A DNA stretch of 64,000 nt from an uncultured Collinsella sp. (GCA_902492755.1 CABUNB010000003.1:14120-78119); one strand, 5' to 3'. Shown: positions 1 to 9,097, numbered from the stretch's first letter. A program made the numbers and translations. Notes: a model not told the origin generated them from the letters alone.

Positions 1-411
1 CAGCAGGCAGGCCATAAACATGCTGTGATGGCCCGTCAGGAAGATGTACTTAAACTTGGTAAAGCGGGCAATGATAATGTTCACGACATAGCCGAGAATC
101 AGGATCATCATGGTCTGAACGCCGAGGACGCTCTGAGCCATCGAAACAACGACCTCGTTGTTGGGCACGACGCCGGTGATGTGGAAACCGGTCTCGATGA
201 AGGTACCCAGCGGAGCAAGGTTCTCCTGAACAACAGCGGCGCCGGCGGACAGCATGATGTAACCAAGAATGGGCTTCAGGGTGCCCGTCATCACCTTGTG
301 GGCAGGACGCTTAAGCGCGACAAGGCCCACAAAGGCAAATAGACCCATAATCCACGCTGGCTTGGTCAGAATCGATTGGATAAACTCAAGTATGGGAAGG
401 ATGGCTTGCAT
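1..411 (-). CDS. PTS ascorbate-type EIIC permease, partial (UlaA/SgaT family)
   Basis: This is the first 137 codons of a membrane permease that runs off the left edge of the window. The visible part is hydrophobic, with at least three likely membrane segments, and ends in an FLTGHHSMFMACLL stretch. It resembles the start of UlaA-type EIIC proteins, including the family's TGH motif after the third segment. EIIC carries the sugar across the membrane while EIIB phosphorylates it. The ATG at 411 follows an AAAGGAAG ribosome site. It is the last visible gene of the operon, 71 bases after the EIIB gene. The family is known from ascorbate uptake, but many members carry other sugars or sugar acids, so the substrate is open. 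Confidence 0.85.
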   Translation of the reverse strand, partial: MQAILPILEFIQSILTKPAWIMGLFAFVGLVALKRPAHKVMTGTLKPILGYIMLSAGAAVVQENLAPLGTFIETGFHITGVVPNNEVVVSMAQSVLGVQTMMILILGYVVNIIIARFTKFKYIFLTGHHSMFMACLL

Positions 412-482
412 CTGCGCTTCCTTTCTCTCTAACGTGGGCGCGTTTCCCTCTTCCACAGGGAACCGCCCTTTTTTGTGCCGCT

Positions 483-758
483 TTAGGCGTTAGCGGCGGC
501 CGCCTTGATTGCCTCGAGGGCGTCTTCGCGGATCTTCTTCTTGTTCACATAGCTGCGAACGATCACAACGTTGCCGTGGAGCTCGGGGGCGAGTTCTTTA
601 ACGGTGATGAACAGATCCGGATTTGCGGAAGAAGCACCGTTCAGGTCCATAGACTCAACGTCGGCCTTGATGCCCTCCTCCTCGCAAAGCTCCTCGACTT
701 TGCCAGCGAGCATCAGGCTGGACCCGATGCCGTTTCCGCATACGGTGATGATATGCAT
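483..758 (-). CDS. PTS EIIB component (lactose/ascorbate-type fold)
   Basis: A 91-residue cytoplasmic phosphocarrier. The N-terminus reads MHIITVCGNGIGSS. Cys7 followed by a glycine/serine loop is the phosphocysteine site of small EIIB proteins, which take phosphate from EIIA and pass it to the incoming sugar. Length and fold fit the free-standing EIIB proteins that partner UlaA-type EIICs. The gene lies between EIIA (75 bases upstream) and EIIC (downstream) in one minus-strand operon. A short, basic, alanine-rich tail ends the protein. The component type is clear; the substrate is not. Confidence 0.9.
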   Translation of the reverse strand: MHIITVCGNGIGSSLMLAGKVEELCEEEGIKADVESMDLNGASSANPDLFITVKELAPELHGNVVIVRSYVNKKKIREDALEAIKAAAANA

Positions 759-833
759 GGCAACCTTCCTCTCCTACACGTGACGGTTTTCCGTCTATCC
801 AAAAGCGGCGACGCATCGCCGTGCCATTAAGGC

Positions 834-1280
834 CTAAAAGAATGAACGCATGGTCTCCAAAACCTGCTCGGGCGTATCGCATGCGCTGAGCTTGGCAACG
901 CAGTCCTCGTCCTCGAACATCTGCGAAAGCTCCGCCAAGCAGCCAAGATGAGCCTTGGGGTCGGGTGCGCAAATACCCACGAGCACGTGAACCGGATCGA
1001 AATCCTCGTGTCCAAACGCAATGGCAGGGTCAAGCGTGACGATACAGATCCCCGCTTCACTCACATTGCCATCTGCCTGAGCGTGGGGCATGGCGATGCC
1101 CTCTTCCAAGACCATATAGGGGCCGAATTTGTGAACCGATGAAATCATGGCGTCAACATAGCTCTGGTCGCATTTGCCAGCGTCTACGAGCAACTTACCG
1201 CATGCCTTGATCGCTTCCTCCCAGTCGGAGGCCTCGACGTGGCAGGCAACAAGCTCGGGCTTAAGAAGATCGGTCAGCAT
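834..1280 (-). CDS. PTS EIIA component (fructose/mannitol-type, EIIA-2 family)
   Basis: A 148-residue EIIA protein. The motif EEGIAMPHAQ places the phosphorylated histidine at residue 66, as in the mannitol/fructose/ascorbate EIIA-2 family. It receives phosphate from HPr and hands it to the EIIB encoded next. The start at 1280 lies 9 bases after the transaldolase stop, so the two are probably translated in tandem. The set of separate EIIA, EIIB and EIIC plus an aldolase-type enzyme resembles the ula/sga arrangement. The partner here is a transaldolase-family enzyme, not an ascorbate-pathway decarboxylase, so ascorbate itself is not established. Confidence 0.9.
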   Translation of the reverse strand: MLTDLLKPELVACHVEASDWEEAIKACGKLLVDAGKCDQSYVDAMISSVHKFGPYMVLEEGIAMPHAQADGNVSEAGICIVTLDPAIAFGHEDFDPVHVLVGICAPDPKAHLGCLAELSQMFEDEDCVAKLSACDTPEQVLETMRSFF

Positions 1281-1289
1281 GCTCGTCCC

Positions 1290-2000
1290 CTACTCCTCGG
1301 GCAGGATATGAAAACCAAGCGCCTGAATGTCGCGGGCAAAGCCCTTGACCGTATCAAGCGAGTACTCAAGCAAATCTTTCCCGAAATTCTTGCGTTTGGC
1401 AAGAAGGGCATTGGGGACCGTAATGATCTGGCATCCAACGGACTCCGCCTGGAAGATATTGAGGACCTCGCGCGTAGACGCCCAGAGAACCTCGGCAGCA
1501 GGCTTAACGGCAGCCTTCTTTACGGACTCCGCCATGAGGGGCAGCGGATCGACGCCGGTATCGGCAATGCGACCGGCAAAGATGGACAGAATAGAGGGGG
1601 TCTCAGCAGAGACGGCATCGACAAACTCGTCGACCTGCTCGGGCGTGAAGATAGTGGTGACATTCACCTTGATGCCGTCGGCAGAAAGGCGCTTGACCAG
1701 CGCGGCAGTGGACTCACCCTTGGTGTTGAGCGCCGGGATCTTAACGTAGACGTTGTCTGCCCAGGTTGCGATCTCGCGAGCCTCGGCTTCCATACCCGCC
1801 TCGTCGTCGGCGAATACCTCAAAAGAGACCGACACATCAGTAATGTGCTCAAGAACCGTCTTGGCAAAAGCGCGGTAGTCGGTCACGCCGCCGGCCTTCA
1901 TAAGGGAAGGATTGGTCGTGAAGCCCTGAACGTTGCCATTGTCATGCATGTCAAGCATGCCCTCGAGGTTAGCGCCGTCGGCAAACACCTTGATCGCCAT
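1290..2000 (-). CDS. Transaldolase-family protein (fructose-6-phosphate aldolase type)
   Basis: A 236-residue class I aldolase of the short TalC/FSA subfamily, well below the roughly 310-380 residues of classical transaldolases. The N-terminus MAIKVFADGAN and the FTTNPSL motif are typical. The Schiff-base lysine is expected at Lys87 in VYVKIPA. A longer reading starts 19 codons upstream, but the ATG at 2000 has a good AAAGGA ribosome site and the family's normal N-terminus. It is the first gene of the operon with EIIA, EIIB and EIIC and probably cleaves or interconverts the sugar phosphate imported by that PTS. The DeoR regulator is divergent from it. Confidence 0.9.
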   Translation of the reverse strand: MAIKVFADGANLEGMLDMHDNGNVQGFTTNPSLMKAGGVTDYRAFAKTVLEHITDVSVSFEVFADDEAGMEAEAREIATWADNVYVKIPALNTKGESTAALVKRLSADGIKVNVTTIFTPEQVDEFVDAVSAETPSILSIFAGRIADTGVDPLPLMAESVKKAAVKPAAEVLWASTREVLNIFQAESVGCQIITVPNALLAKRKNFGKDLLEYSLDTVKGFARDIQALGFHILPEE

Positions 2001-2116
2001 GTTCGGTCCTTTCTCATCTAACACTATTGCTATCGAAAGCCTTCTTCTTTGTTTCAAAAGCTTTTCGGTTTTCTTTTATAAACCATTTCAAAAGCTATCG
2101 AAAGCTCAATTGTCAA
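2001..2116 (-). promoter_or_regulatory. Promoter/operator region of the PTS operon with paired direct repeats
   Basis: Two different sequences each occur twice here. GCTATCGAAAGC is at 2029-2040 and 2094-2105, and TTTCAAAAGCT is at 2052-2062 and 2086-2096. A TTGACA box lies on the minus strand at 2111-2116, but the hexamer 17 bases further on (TTTTGA) is a weak -10. Repeated TTTCGA-like and TCGAAA-like blocks in front of a sugar operon fit DeoR-family operators, and a DeoR gene starts on the other strand. The repeats are seen; their role as DeoR binding sites is inferred. The rest of the 348-base gap holds the deoR promoter and no further gene. Confidence 0.55.
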
Positions 2117-2270
2117 CTTTCCGTGAACGGTCGAATATCGGGCGTGAACGTACTTCTTTTGGGCGGCACCTTCAGAATGAGACTCTTTATAGCCCGTTTA
2201 CGTGCGAACTATCTGCTACGCATGCATTTGTGACATGCCATTCCGTTCTTTTGATTCATCCGAATTTGCC

Positions 2271-2299
2271 TTGTTCTTTTCATATCGATACGTTATATT
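2271..2299 (+). promoter_or_regulatory. Probable promoter of the deoR-family gene
   Basis: TTGTTC (2271-2276) and TATATT (2294-2299) are separated by exactly 17 bases and lie about 50 bases before the DeoR start codon. This local AT-rich stretch in a GC-rich chromosome is the best sigma-70-like match in the gap. Confidence 0.5.
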
Positions 2300-2348
2300 T
2301 CGATTACGAAAGGCGCATCTTTTACCTTTTGTTCAAAAGGAGCGGCAT

Positions 2349-3140
2349 ATGGCATCTACTTCAGACCTTTCACCGGCCGAGCGTCAGCGATTTATCATGA
2401 ATTGGCTGGCCGAAAAGCCAAATATCTCGGTATCCGACATCGTTCGCCGTTTTTCGGTTTCGGAAGTCACCGCACGACACGACCTCATCTCGCTGGAATC
2501 CGAAGGCAAGCTGCGTCGCGTACGCGGCGGAGCGGTATCGCTTTCTCGCTCCAACGCAATCTCGTATCCCGAAGAGCGCATCAATGTCCAAGTCGAGGCC
2601 AAGGAAGCCATCGCCGCAACCGCAGCAACTCTTGTTGATGATGGCGATGTTCTGGTAATTGATATCGGCACCACAGGCTTTTACTTCGCTAAGGCCCTCA
2701 TGGACAAGCGTGAGATCACCATTATCACCGGCGATCTTGCAATCGCGAACTACGCCAGCTTCAATCTCCCCAATGCTTCGGTAGTGCTGCTGGGCGGCTC
2801 CGTGCGCAAGGGCCACCTCTATCTCGCGGGCGCACTAACGCTCGACTGCATGAGCAAACTACATGCCGACAAGGCATTTGTCAGTGCCGACGGATTCCAC
2901 CCCGACCACGGTTTTACCGTCGAGCACGACTTCTCGGCCATGATCAAGCATATGTACCTTACCAACTCAAACCAGGGCTACATGATGGTTGACCAGGGAA
3001 AGTTCAATAAGACCAGTTTTTATCAGTCCGCGCAGATCGATGACCTCGACGGCATCATCGTTGATGGAGACGACGAGGGCATCATGACGGCGGCGATCGA
3101 GAGCAGTCGCAGTCATCCCAAGCTCTATATTGCAAAATAG
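2349..3140 (+). CDS. DeoR-family transcriptional regulator
   Basis: A 263-residue repressor. Residues 8-65 form a DeoR winged helix (ERQRFIMNWLAEKP, then a recognition helix SVSEVTARHDL followed by LRRVRGGAV). The C-terminal sugar-phosphate sensing domain contains VIDIGTTGFYFA and DKAFVSADGF. The ATG at 2349 has an AAAGGAG ribosome site; a longer in-frame reading from 2202 lacks one. It is divergent from the transaldolase/PTS operon, and the repeats in the shared gap make that operon its likely target. The inducer is probably the phosphosugar made by the PTS. Confidence 0.92.
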   Translation: MASTSDLSPAERQRFIMNWLAEKPNISVSDIVRRFSVSEVTARHDLISLESEGKLRRVRGGAVSLSRSNAISYPEERINVQVEAKEAIAATAATLVDDGDVLVIDIGTTGFYFAKALMDKREITIITGDLAIANYASFNLPNASVVLLGGSVRKGHLYLAGALTLDCMSKLHADKAFVSADGFHPDHGFTVEHDFSAMIKHMYLTNSNQGYMMVDQGKFNKTSFYQSAQIDDLDGIIVDGDDEGIMTAAIESSRSHPKLYIAK

Positions 3141-3143
3141 CTC

Positions 3144-3184
3144 AAATGGCCGGGTCGCCCCCACTGCGGGCGACCCGGCCATTT
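3144..3184. terminator. Bidirectional terminator between deoR and the HAD gene
   Basis: A perfect 17-bp inverted repeat (3144-3160 and 3168-3184, arm AAATGGCCGGGTCGCCC) with a 7-base loop sits between two convergent genes. A-tracts and T-tracts at the ends suit termination in both directions. Confidence 0.85.
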
Positions 3185-3185
3185 A

Positions 3186-4013
3186 TTAAATCAACCCAAA
3201 ATGCTGCATCGCTGTGACGGTACCGTCGTGTGCGACATCGTCGGTCACGTAGTCGGCGAGCGCCTTGACCTCGGGCATGGCGTTGCCCATGGCCACGGCC
3301 GTCTCGACGGCGGCGAGCATGCCCAGGTCGTTGCCGGAATCGCCAAAGCCAAAGGTGCGCGCATTGCCAGTGCGGCCCAGATACTCCAGCGCTCGCGCCA
3401 CGCCCAAGCCCTTGTCGATGCCTTTGGGGCTCAGCTCGCGATTCTGGCCACCGGTGTTGCACAGCTCAAACTCGCGATCGATAAAGCCGTCGTCGTTGGC
3501 CACGCGAGCCAGGTTGGGCGCATTAAGGCACACCTTGCCCACGCGCAGACGACCGTCGACGTGCATCTCCTCGGCGCTATGCACCACAGAGGCACCGATC
3601 AAAGACGACTGCTCAGCGCCCGCGGGCTCCAGCGCAAAGGTCGCAGCGTTGGCCTCGAAAAAAGCCTCGCCGCCCGCCGCGGCAATGCGGCGCGCGAGCT
3701 CCTCAACAATGTCTTCGTCAAAGCAATCCTCGTGCACCACGCGGCCCTCGACCTCGAGCGTAGCGCCTGCCATGGCAACGATACCCGCCGGGTTCAGCGC
3801 ACGCAGGCCATCGGCAATCAGCCACAAGGGGCGACCCGTGCAGATAAATGCCCGGTGACCCGCATTGCGCAGTCGACCAAATGCATCGACAACAGCCTTC
3901 GACGGATGGACTGCATTGAAGTCCTTGTCGGTCATATCGTCGGGATCGAACGACGTCAGCGTGCCGTCCACGTCAAAAAAGAGCACGGCGGATTCGGGGC
4001 ACGCATCAATCAT
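3186..4013 (-). CDS. HAD-superfamily hydrolase, Cof/IIB type
   Basis: A 275-residue cytoplasmic phosphatase. Motif I is FFDVDGTL (nucleophile Asp14, acid/base Asp16), motif II is the threonine in FICTGRP, and the C-terminal motif is GFGDSGNDLGM. These mark a Cof-type (IIB) HAD phosphatase acting on sugar phosphates or similar small molecules. The ATG at 4013 has an AAAGGAA site; an ORF start 12 codons upstream does not. It is convergent with deoR and shares its terminator. No partner gene indicates a substrate. Confidence 0.9.
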   Translation of the reverse strand: MIDACPESAVLFFDVDGTLTSFDPDDMTDKDFNAVHPSKAVVDAFGRLRNAGHRAFICTGRPLWLIADGLRALNPAGIVAMAGATLEVEGRVVHEDCFDEDIVEELARRIAAAGGEAFFEANAATFALEPAGAEQSSLIGASVVHSAEEMHVDGRLRVGKVCLNAPNLARVANDDGFIDREFELCNTGGQNRELSPKGIDKGLGVARALEYLGRTGNARTFGFGDSGNDLGMLAAVETAVAMGNAMPEVKALADYVTDDVAHDGTVTAMQHFGLI

Positions 4014-4088
4014 ATGGGTTCCTTTCGAGGATAAGGGCAAACGAAGCATCCATCATATAATGGAGCGACGCAACCAGAGAGGTCACCC

Positions 4089-6659
4089 ATGGATTTTTAC
4101 GCAAGCTGCCCCGAGGGCTTTGAGTCCGCACTCGCCGATGAGCTTAAACGCCTCGGGCTTTCGCATGTCCGCCGCCTGAAGGGCCGCGCTACGTTTGAGG
4201 GCGAGCTCGAAGAAGGCTACCGCGCCTGTCTGTGGTCGCGCCTGGCCAGCCGCGTGTTTGTAGTGCTTGGGCGCTTTGAGGCGCAGGATGCCGATGAGTT
4301 GTACGACGGCGTTTACGACATCGCCTGGGAGAGCATCGTCCGCCCCAGCGCCACCATCGCCATCACCGCCCGCGGCGTGACCGAGCAGTTGCGCAACACG
4401 CGCTTCTCGGCCCTGCGCGCCAAGGACGCGCTGTGCGACCGTCTGGCCGAGACCACGGGCCGTCGCGCCGATGTCGATGCCGCCGATCCCGACGTCCACC
4501 TGCTGCTTTCGCTGCGTCAGCGCCGCGCGAGCATCAGCCTGGACCTTTCGGGCGACCCGCTGTTCAAGCGCCTGCCGCCCGCCGCGACCCGCGCCGGCGA
4601 GGGCACACACGTGCTGCGCCCCGACTACGCCGCCCTGGTGCTGGCGCAGGTCGGCTGGACCGCACTATGCGAGCGCGAGCTGACGGCCGACGACTACGAA
4701 AACGAAGCCCTGCCCACGCTGATCGACGTCTCATGCGCCGGCGGCGGCCTGCTGTTGGAGGCCGTGAACATTCTGACCGACCGCGCCCCGGGCGCCGTCC
4801 GCGAGCGCTGGGGCTTTGAGGGCTGGCGGCTGCACGACGCCGCCCTGTGGGAGCAGCTACTTGCCGAGGCGCGCGAGCGCGAGGCGGCAGCGCGCGAGCG
4901 GCAGGCACGCATCGTGGCCGTAGACATTGACCCCGCCGCACGCAAGACCGCCGAGCGCATGGTTAAGTGTGCCGGCTACAAGCGTTTTGTCGATTTTTGC
5001 GCCGCCAAGTCCGCCACCGTGCTGGACCACGCAGGTGCCGTTGCCGGTGCCGCCCTGGTCGCAGACACCACCGAGACCCCGCTGTCGCTCATGCACGACG
5101 CCATGACGCTGGTCGGCGAGCTGCGCCGCGCCCCCGAGCTCGCTTCGGCGCCGGTCGCCGCTCTCACCCGCGACGGCTTGCTGGCCCGCGCGCTCCACGC
5201 CGAGCCCGAGCGCTCCATCGCCGTCATGCCCAATAATGAAGAGGCAACTATTGAGGTTTGGCCCTCGCTCGACCACGCCGCCGCAGCATTTGAAGCTGCG
5301 ACCAGCGCAGATGTCGAGGGCGAGACCGCGAACGCCGACAACCTCATCAGCGACGAAGCCGCCGACGCCCTCATGCCCGAACCTACCGCCACGCTCGACC
5401 TGGGTGACGGCAAGCCGCTGCCCGTGCTCATCCCCGAGTCCGAGCAGTTCGCCAACCGCCTGCGCAAGAACGCCCGCCTGCGTCGCAAGTGGGCAAAGCG
5501 CGAGGGCGTGAGCTGCTACCGCGTCTACGATGCCGACCTGCCCGATTACTCTGCCGCCATCGATCTGTACGAGGGTTGCCCGCAGACGCCGGGCCGCTGG
5601 CTCGTCATTGCCGAATACGCCGCGCCCAAGACCATCGACCCCGCACTGGCCCAGGCCCGTATGCTCGATATTCTGGCCATCGCGCCGCGTATCTTGGATG
5701 TTCCGGCCGAGCACGTGCACGCCAAGGCCCGCATGCGCTCGCGCGGCGGCTCGCAGTACGGCAAGCAGGGCGCCGGCAAGGGCGGATCGGGCGAACGCGC
5801 CAACATCGCGCGCCGTCGACTGCCGCTCATCGAAGAGGGCGGCCTCACCTTTGCCGTCAACTTTGACGACTACCTGGACGTCGGCATCTTCTTGGACCAC
5901 CGCGTCACCCGCAACCTGGTGCGCGAGCACGCCAAGCAGGCGCGCCGCTTCCTCAACCTGTTTGCCTACACCGGCACTGCCACCTGCTACGCGGCAGATG
6001 GCGGCGTCGAGGAGACCGTGACGGTCGACCTCTCCAACACCTATCTGGACTGGGCCGAGCGCAACATGCGCCAGAACGGCTTTGTGGGGCCTCAGCATCA
6101 TTTTGTGCGCGACGACGTACTCGCTTGGATTCGCGACCAGCGCCAGACGCGCAACCGCTGGGACCTGATCTTTGTCGACCCGCCCACGTTCTCGAATTCG
6201 TCCAAGATGGGCCACCGCACCTGGGATGTCCAGCGCGACCATGTTGAGCTTTTGGCCGGCGTATCGCGCCTGCTCGCGCAGGGCGGCCATGCCATCTTTA
6301 GCTGCAACCTGCGCGGCTTCCGCCCCGAAACGCGCAAGCTCGCCCGCGCGGGCGTGGTGCTGGAGGACATTACGGCGCAGACCATCCCCGAGGACTTCGC
6401 GCGCAACCAGAAGGTGCACCACTGCTACATCGTGCGCCGCCTGCCCATCGAGGACGCCATGGCCGAAGTCGGCTTTAGCGCCGAGGAAATTGCCGAGCGC
6501 GTCGAGGAACTGCGCAACCCCGAGGCCCGCAAGCCCCGTGCGGCAGTACCCGCGCACGCGCAGGCCGGCAACGGCAAGTCCAACTTTGCCGGCAAGCCCT
6601 TCCCCGCCGGCAAGCCCAAAAAGAAGAAGTTCTACGCCAGCAAGCCCAAGGGCAAATAA
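4089..6659 (+). CDS. rlmKL: Bifunctional 23S rRNA methyltransferase RlmKL
   Basis: An 856-residue fusion of two SAM-dependent methyltransferases. The N-terminal half (THUMP region, then RlmL) would make m2G2445 and the C-terminal half (RlmK) m7G2069 in E. coli numbering. The RlmK half shows FLNLFAYTGTATCYA and FVDPPTFSNSSKM. The RlmL half has IDVSCAGGGLLLEA where the family usually reads DPxCGSGTxxIEA, so its SAM loop is atypical. The protein is about 150 residues longer than the E. coli enzyme: an acidic insert lies near residues 380-440, and a basic tail ends in PKKKKFYASKPKGK. The basic tail may help bind rRNA. The ATG at 4089 follows an AGAGG site. Confidence 0.93.
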   Translation: MDFYASCPEGFESALADELKRLGLSHVRRLKGRATFEGELEEGYRACLWSRLASRVFVVLGRFEAQDADELYDGVYDIAWESIVRPSATIAITARGVTEQLRNTRFSALRAKDALCDRLAETTGRRADVDAADPDVHLLLSLRQRRASISLDLSGDPLFKRLPPAATRAGEGTHVLRPDYAALVLAQVGWTALCERELTADDYENEALPTLIDVSCAGGGLLLEAVNILTDRAPGAVRERWGFEGWRLHDAALWEQLLAEAREREAAARERQARIVAVDIDPAARKTAERMVKCAGYKRFVDFCAAKSATVLDHAGAVAGAALVADTTETPLSLMHDAMTLVGELRRAPELASAPVAALTRDGLLARALHAEPERSIAVMPNNEEATIEVWPSLDHAAAAFEAATSADVEGETANADNLISDEAADALMPEPTATLDLGDGKPLPVLIPESEQFANRLRKNARLRRKWAKREGVSCYRVYDADLPDYSAAIDLYEGCPQTPGRWLVIAEYAAPKTIDPALAQARMLDILAIAPRILDVPAEHVHAKARMRSRGGSQYGKQGAGKGGSGERANIARRRLPLIEEGGLTFAVNFDDYLDVGIFLDHRVTRNLVREHAKQARRFLNLFAYTGTATCYAADGGVEETVTVDLSNTYLDWAERNMRQNGFVGPQHHFVRDDVLAWIRDQRQTRNRWDLIFVDPPTFSNSSKMGHRTWDVQRDHVELLAGVSRLLAQGGHAIFSCNLRGFRPETRKLARAGVVLEDITAQTIPEDFARNQKVHHCYIVRRLPIEDAMAEVGFSAEEIAERVEELRNPEARKPRAAVPAHAQAGNGKSNFAGKPFPAGKPKKKKFYASKPKGK

Positions 6660-6661
6660 CA

Positions 6662-6730
6662 AAGTTGCGGTGGAATACGGACTGTTTTGCCTGGAATTAG
6701 GCAAATTTAGACCGTATTTCACCGCAACTC
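6662..6730. repeat. Palindromic element, GTTGCGGTG family, copy 1
   Basis: Arms 6663-6680 and 6712-6729 pair at 17 of 18 positions, and an inner TTTGCC/GGCAAA stem fills the middle. A second copy lies at 25126-25192 with the same arms and a different centre. It sits between convergent rlmKL and kdpE, where it could also end transcription. Confidence 0.8.
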
Positions 6731-6753
6731 ATATTGGGATGGTGGTTGGCTAT

Positions 6754-7467
6754 CTAGCCTTGGGTGACTAGGCGGTAGCCAATGCCTACGTGCGTTTGGA
6801 TATAGCGCGGGTGCGCGGGGTCGGACTCGATCTTCTTGCGCAGCGTGCCCATAAAGACGCGCAGGCTCGCCAGGTCGCTCTTGGTCGCCGTGCCCCAAAT
6901 CTCGTGCAAAATAAACTGGTGCGTGAGCACCTTGTCGGCGTTGTGTGCCAGCAGGCACAGGAGCTTGTACTCGATCGGCGTCAGGTGCAGCTCCTCGCCG
7001 TCCATCGTGGCGATGCCGGCGTCAAAGTCGATATGCAGCTCACCGGTATCGAACGAGCCCTCGGAGACAACGCCGCCCGTTTGCGCATACGAAAGACGTC
7101 TGAGCGTCGTGCGAATGCGCGCGAGCAGCTCCTCGACCGAAAACGGCTTGGTCAGGTAGTCGTCGGCACCGGCATCGAGTGCGCGAATCTTGTCCGCGTC
7201 CTCGCTGCGCGCCGAGACCACAATGATCGGCATGCCTGACCATGTGCGCACCGACTCCACCACCTTGACGCCGTCCATATCGGGCAGGCCCAGATCGAGC
7301 AGCACGATGCTCGGTGCCTGCGACGAGGCAGCGGCGATAGCGGCATGGGCGGTCTCCACAGCCATATGGCGCAGGCCGTGCGCCTCGAGCGCGGCAACGA
7401 TGAGGTTGCGAACGGCGGGATCGTCCTCGACAACCAAGATGAGCGGTTTTACGGCAGAGTTCGGCAC
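6754..7467 (-). CDS. kdpE: KdpE-type OmpR-family response regulator
   Basis: A 237-residue two-component regulator. The receiver domain has the acidic pair in LVVEDD, phosphoacceptor Asp58 in LLDLGLPDMDG, and the lysine in YLTKPFS. A winged-helix DNA-binding domain of OmpR type covers the last 100 residues and ends in THVGIGYRLV. The GTG at 7467 is preferred because AAGGAG lies 7 bases upstream, overlapping the kdpD stop; an in-frame ATG 27 bases upstream would overlap kdpD more. KdpE normally activates the kdpFABC potassium pump. No kdpFABC lies in this window; the operon carries kup instead, so kup may be its target. Confidence 0.9.
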   Translation of the reverse strand: MPNSAVKPLILVVEDDPAVRNLIVAALEAHGLRHMAVETAHAAIAAASSQAPSIVLLDLGLPDMDGVKVVESVRTWSGMPIIVVSARSEDADKIRALDAGADDYLTKPFSVEELLARIRTTLRRLSYAQTGGVVSEGSFDTGELHIDFDAGIATMDGEELHLTPIEYKLLCLLAHNADKVLTHQFILHEIWGTATKSDLASLRVFMGTLRKKIESDPAHPRYIQTHVGIGYRLVTQG

Positions 7468-7471
7468 GGCG

Positions 7472-9097
7472 CTACTCCTTATCAAACGAAACATCGGCGA
7501 CGGGAAGCTCGATCGTAAAGACCGAGCCGTGCGGGTCCGCCGCGGCAACCTCTATGCTACCGCCATGTGCCAGCGCAATGGAGCGGCAGAGCGAAAGCCC
7601 CAGGCCCACGCTGCGGTGGCTGTCGGCCAGGCCATGGTTGGCGGTATAGAACGACTCAAAGATGCGCTCACGGTCCTCGGGCGCAATTCCCGGGCCGTCA
7701 TCGGCCACCGAGCACGTCACGTGCCCATCGTCGACGCCAATCGAAATCACGATATGCGAGCCTGCCGGCGTATAGGCGATGGCATTGTTCACCAGGTTCA
7801 CCACGAGCTGTACCATCAGACGCGCGTCGACGTTAACGAGCGCCGGTTCATCGCACGCCACCACCTTAAGGTCGTGCTCGCGCACGGCCGGACTTACGTG
7901 GCGCAGCGCCTCCTCGACGATATCGTCCATGAGCTCGAGCGTAGTCGACAGATGCATGCTGCCGCCCTCGAGCTTGGTGATGGCAAGCAGGTTCTCGACG
8001 GTGGCGTTGAGCCACAGCGCATCCGAGCGAATGGATAGAAGCAGGCCGCGGCGCGTCTGGGCATCGAGCACCGCGGTGCCGGTCGAGCCCTGATCGAGCA
8101 GCACGTCGGCATTGCCCGAAATACTGGTGAGCGGCGTACGCAGATCGTGTGAGATGGAGCGCAGCAGGTTGGCGCGCAGCTGTTCGTTTTTGGCGAGCAC
8201 CGCCGCCTCCTCGCGGGCCTCCATGGCGCGGGCGCGATCGAGTGCCAGCTCGCCTTCGCTCACGATGGCATCGGCAAGTGCCCGCTCCTCATGCGTCAGC
8301 ACGTCGGGCTCGGCAACGATAGCCAGCACGCCCACCACCGAGGCGGGGTCGCCCGAGCGCACGAAGCCGTCGCCCGCGCGAACCGTCAGGTAGATGCCAT
8401 AAAACGCCGAGCCGCCATAGGTGGCATCGAGCGGCGTTCCCACATAGGCGGACGCCGAGAGCCGCGGCGGCATCTGCGGCGCCAGCTCGTGCACCGGCGC
8501 GGCATCGCCCACGGCCGTGTATGTCGCACGCGGCAGCAGGTCATCGCCCTCGGCGTCGGCGCCGTACCACACGACCGGACGGCCCGAAAGACGCGCCAGC
8601 TGCGTGGCCATAGCGTGAACGATCTGCTGTTCGTCGGCGCAGCGCTGCAACATGCGGTTGGTCTCGAGCACCATATGCGTGCGGCGGTCGCTGGCGGCAG
8701 CCTGTGCCAAGGCGCGGCGCAGGGCCAACGCAATCGAGCTCGACACAAGCGAGACCACGAACATGATGAAGAACATGCCGGGATAGACGCGGTCGATAAG
8801 CGACAGCGAGTAGCGCGGGTCGACAAACAAGAAGTTGTAGAGCGCCACGGCGGCAGCCGAGCTCAGCAAGCAATACAGACGACTCCAGGTAAAGAATGCG
8901 CACAGCTGAACGGCGAACACATAGACGATCATGATGCTCGGCGCGAGACCCGGATGGTCGAGCAGCGCGCCCACAATCGTCGCCGCGACCAGCAGCCCCA
9001 CCGATACGCAGGCGTCATACAGAGGAGTGCGGCGCGTCAGCGTTGTACGCCGCCACCAAAAGCTATCGGCAATATCGCCGTCCGTACGGACGTCCAT
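7472..9097 (-). CDS. kdpD: KdpD-like sensor histidine kinase, short form
   Basis: A 541-residue membrane kinase. Residues 27-130 hold the four-helix DUF4118 membrane domain, followed by a GAF-like region (about 140-290), a HisKA domain with His317 in SISHDLRTP, and an HATPase domain with N and G boxes (LVNNAIAYTPAG, VADDGPGIAPE, VGLGLSLC). E. coli KdpD is about 894 residues; the N-terminal KdpD/Usp cytoplasmic domains, which bind ATP and cyclic-di-AMP in relatives, are absent. It pairs with the downstream regulator (4-base gap, shared ribosome site). Potassium or turgor sensing is inferred from the family and the adjacent kup gene. Confidence 0.88.
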   Translation of the reverse strand: MDVRTDGDIADSFWWRRTTLTRRTPLYDACVSVGLLVAATIVGALLDHPGLAPSIMIVYVFAVQLCAFFTWSRLYCLLSSAAAVALYNFLFVDPRYSLSLIDRVYPGMFFIMFVVSLVSSSIALALRRALAQAAASDRRTHMVLETNRMLQRCADEQQIVHAMATQLARLSGRPVVWYGADAEGDDLLPRATYTAVGDAAPVHELAPQMPPRLSASAYVGTPLDATYGGSAFYGIYLTVRAGDGFVRSGDPASVVGVLAIVAEPDVLTHEERALADAIVSEGELALDRARAMEAREEAAVLAKNEQLRANLLRSISHDLRTPLTSISGNADVLLDQGSTGTAVLDAQTRRGLLLSIRSDALWLNATVENLLAITKLEGGSMHLSTTLELMDDIVEEALRHVSPAVREHDLKVVACDEPALVNVDARLMVQLVVNLVNNAIAYTPAGSHIVISIGVDDGHVTCSVADDGPGIAPEDRERIFESFYTANHGLADSHRSVGLGLSLCRSIALAHGGSIEVAAADPHGSVFTIELPVADVSFDKE

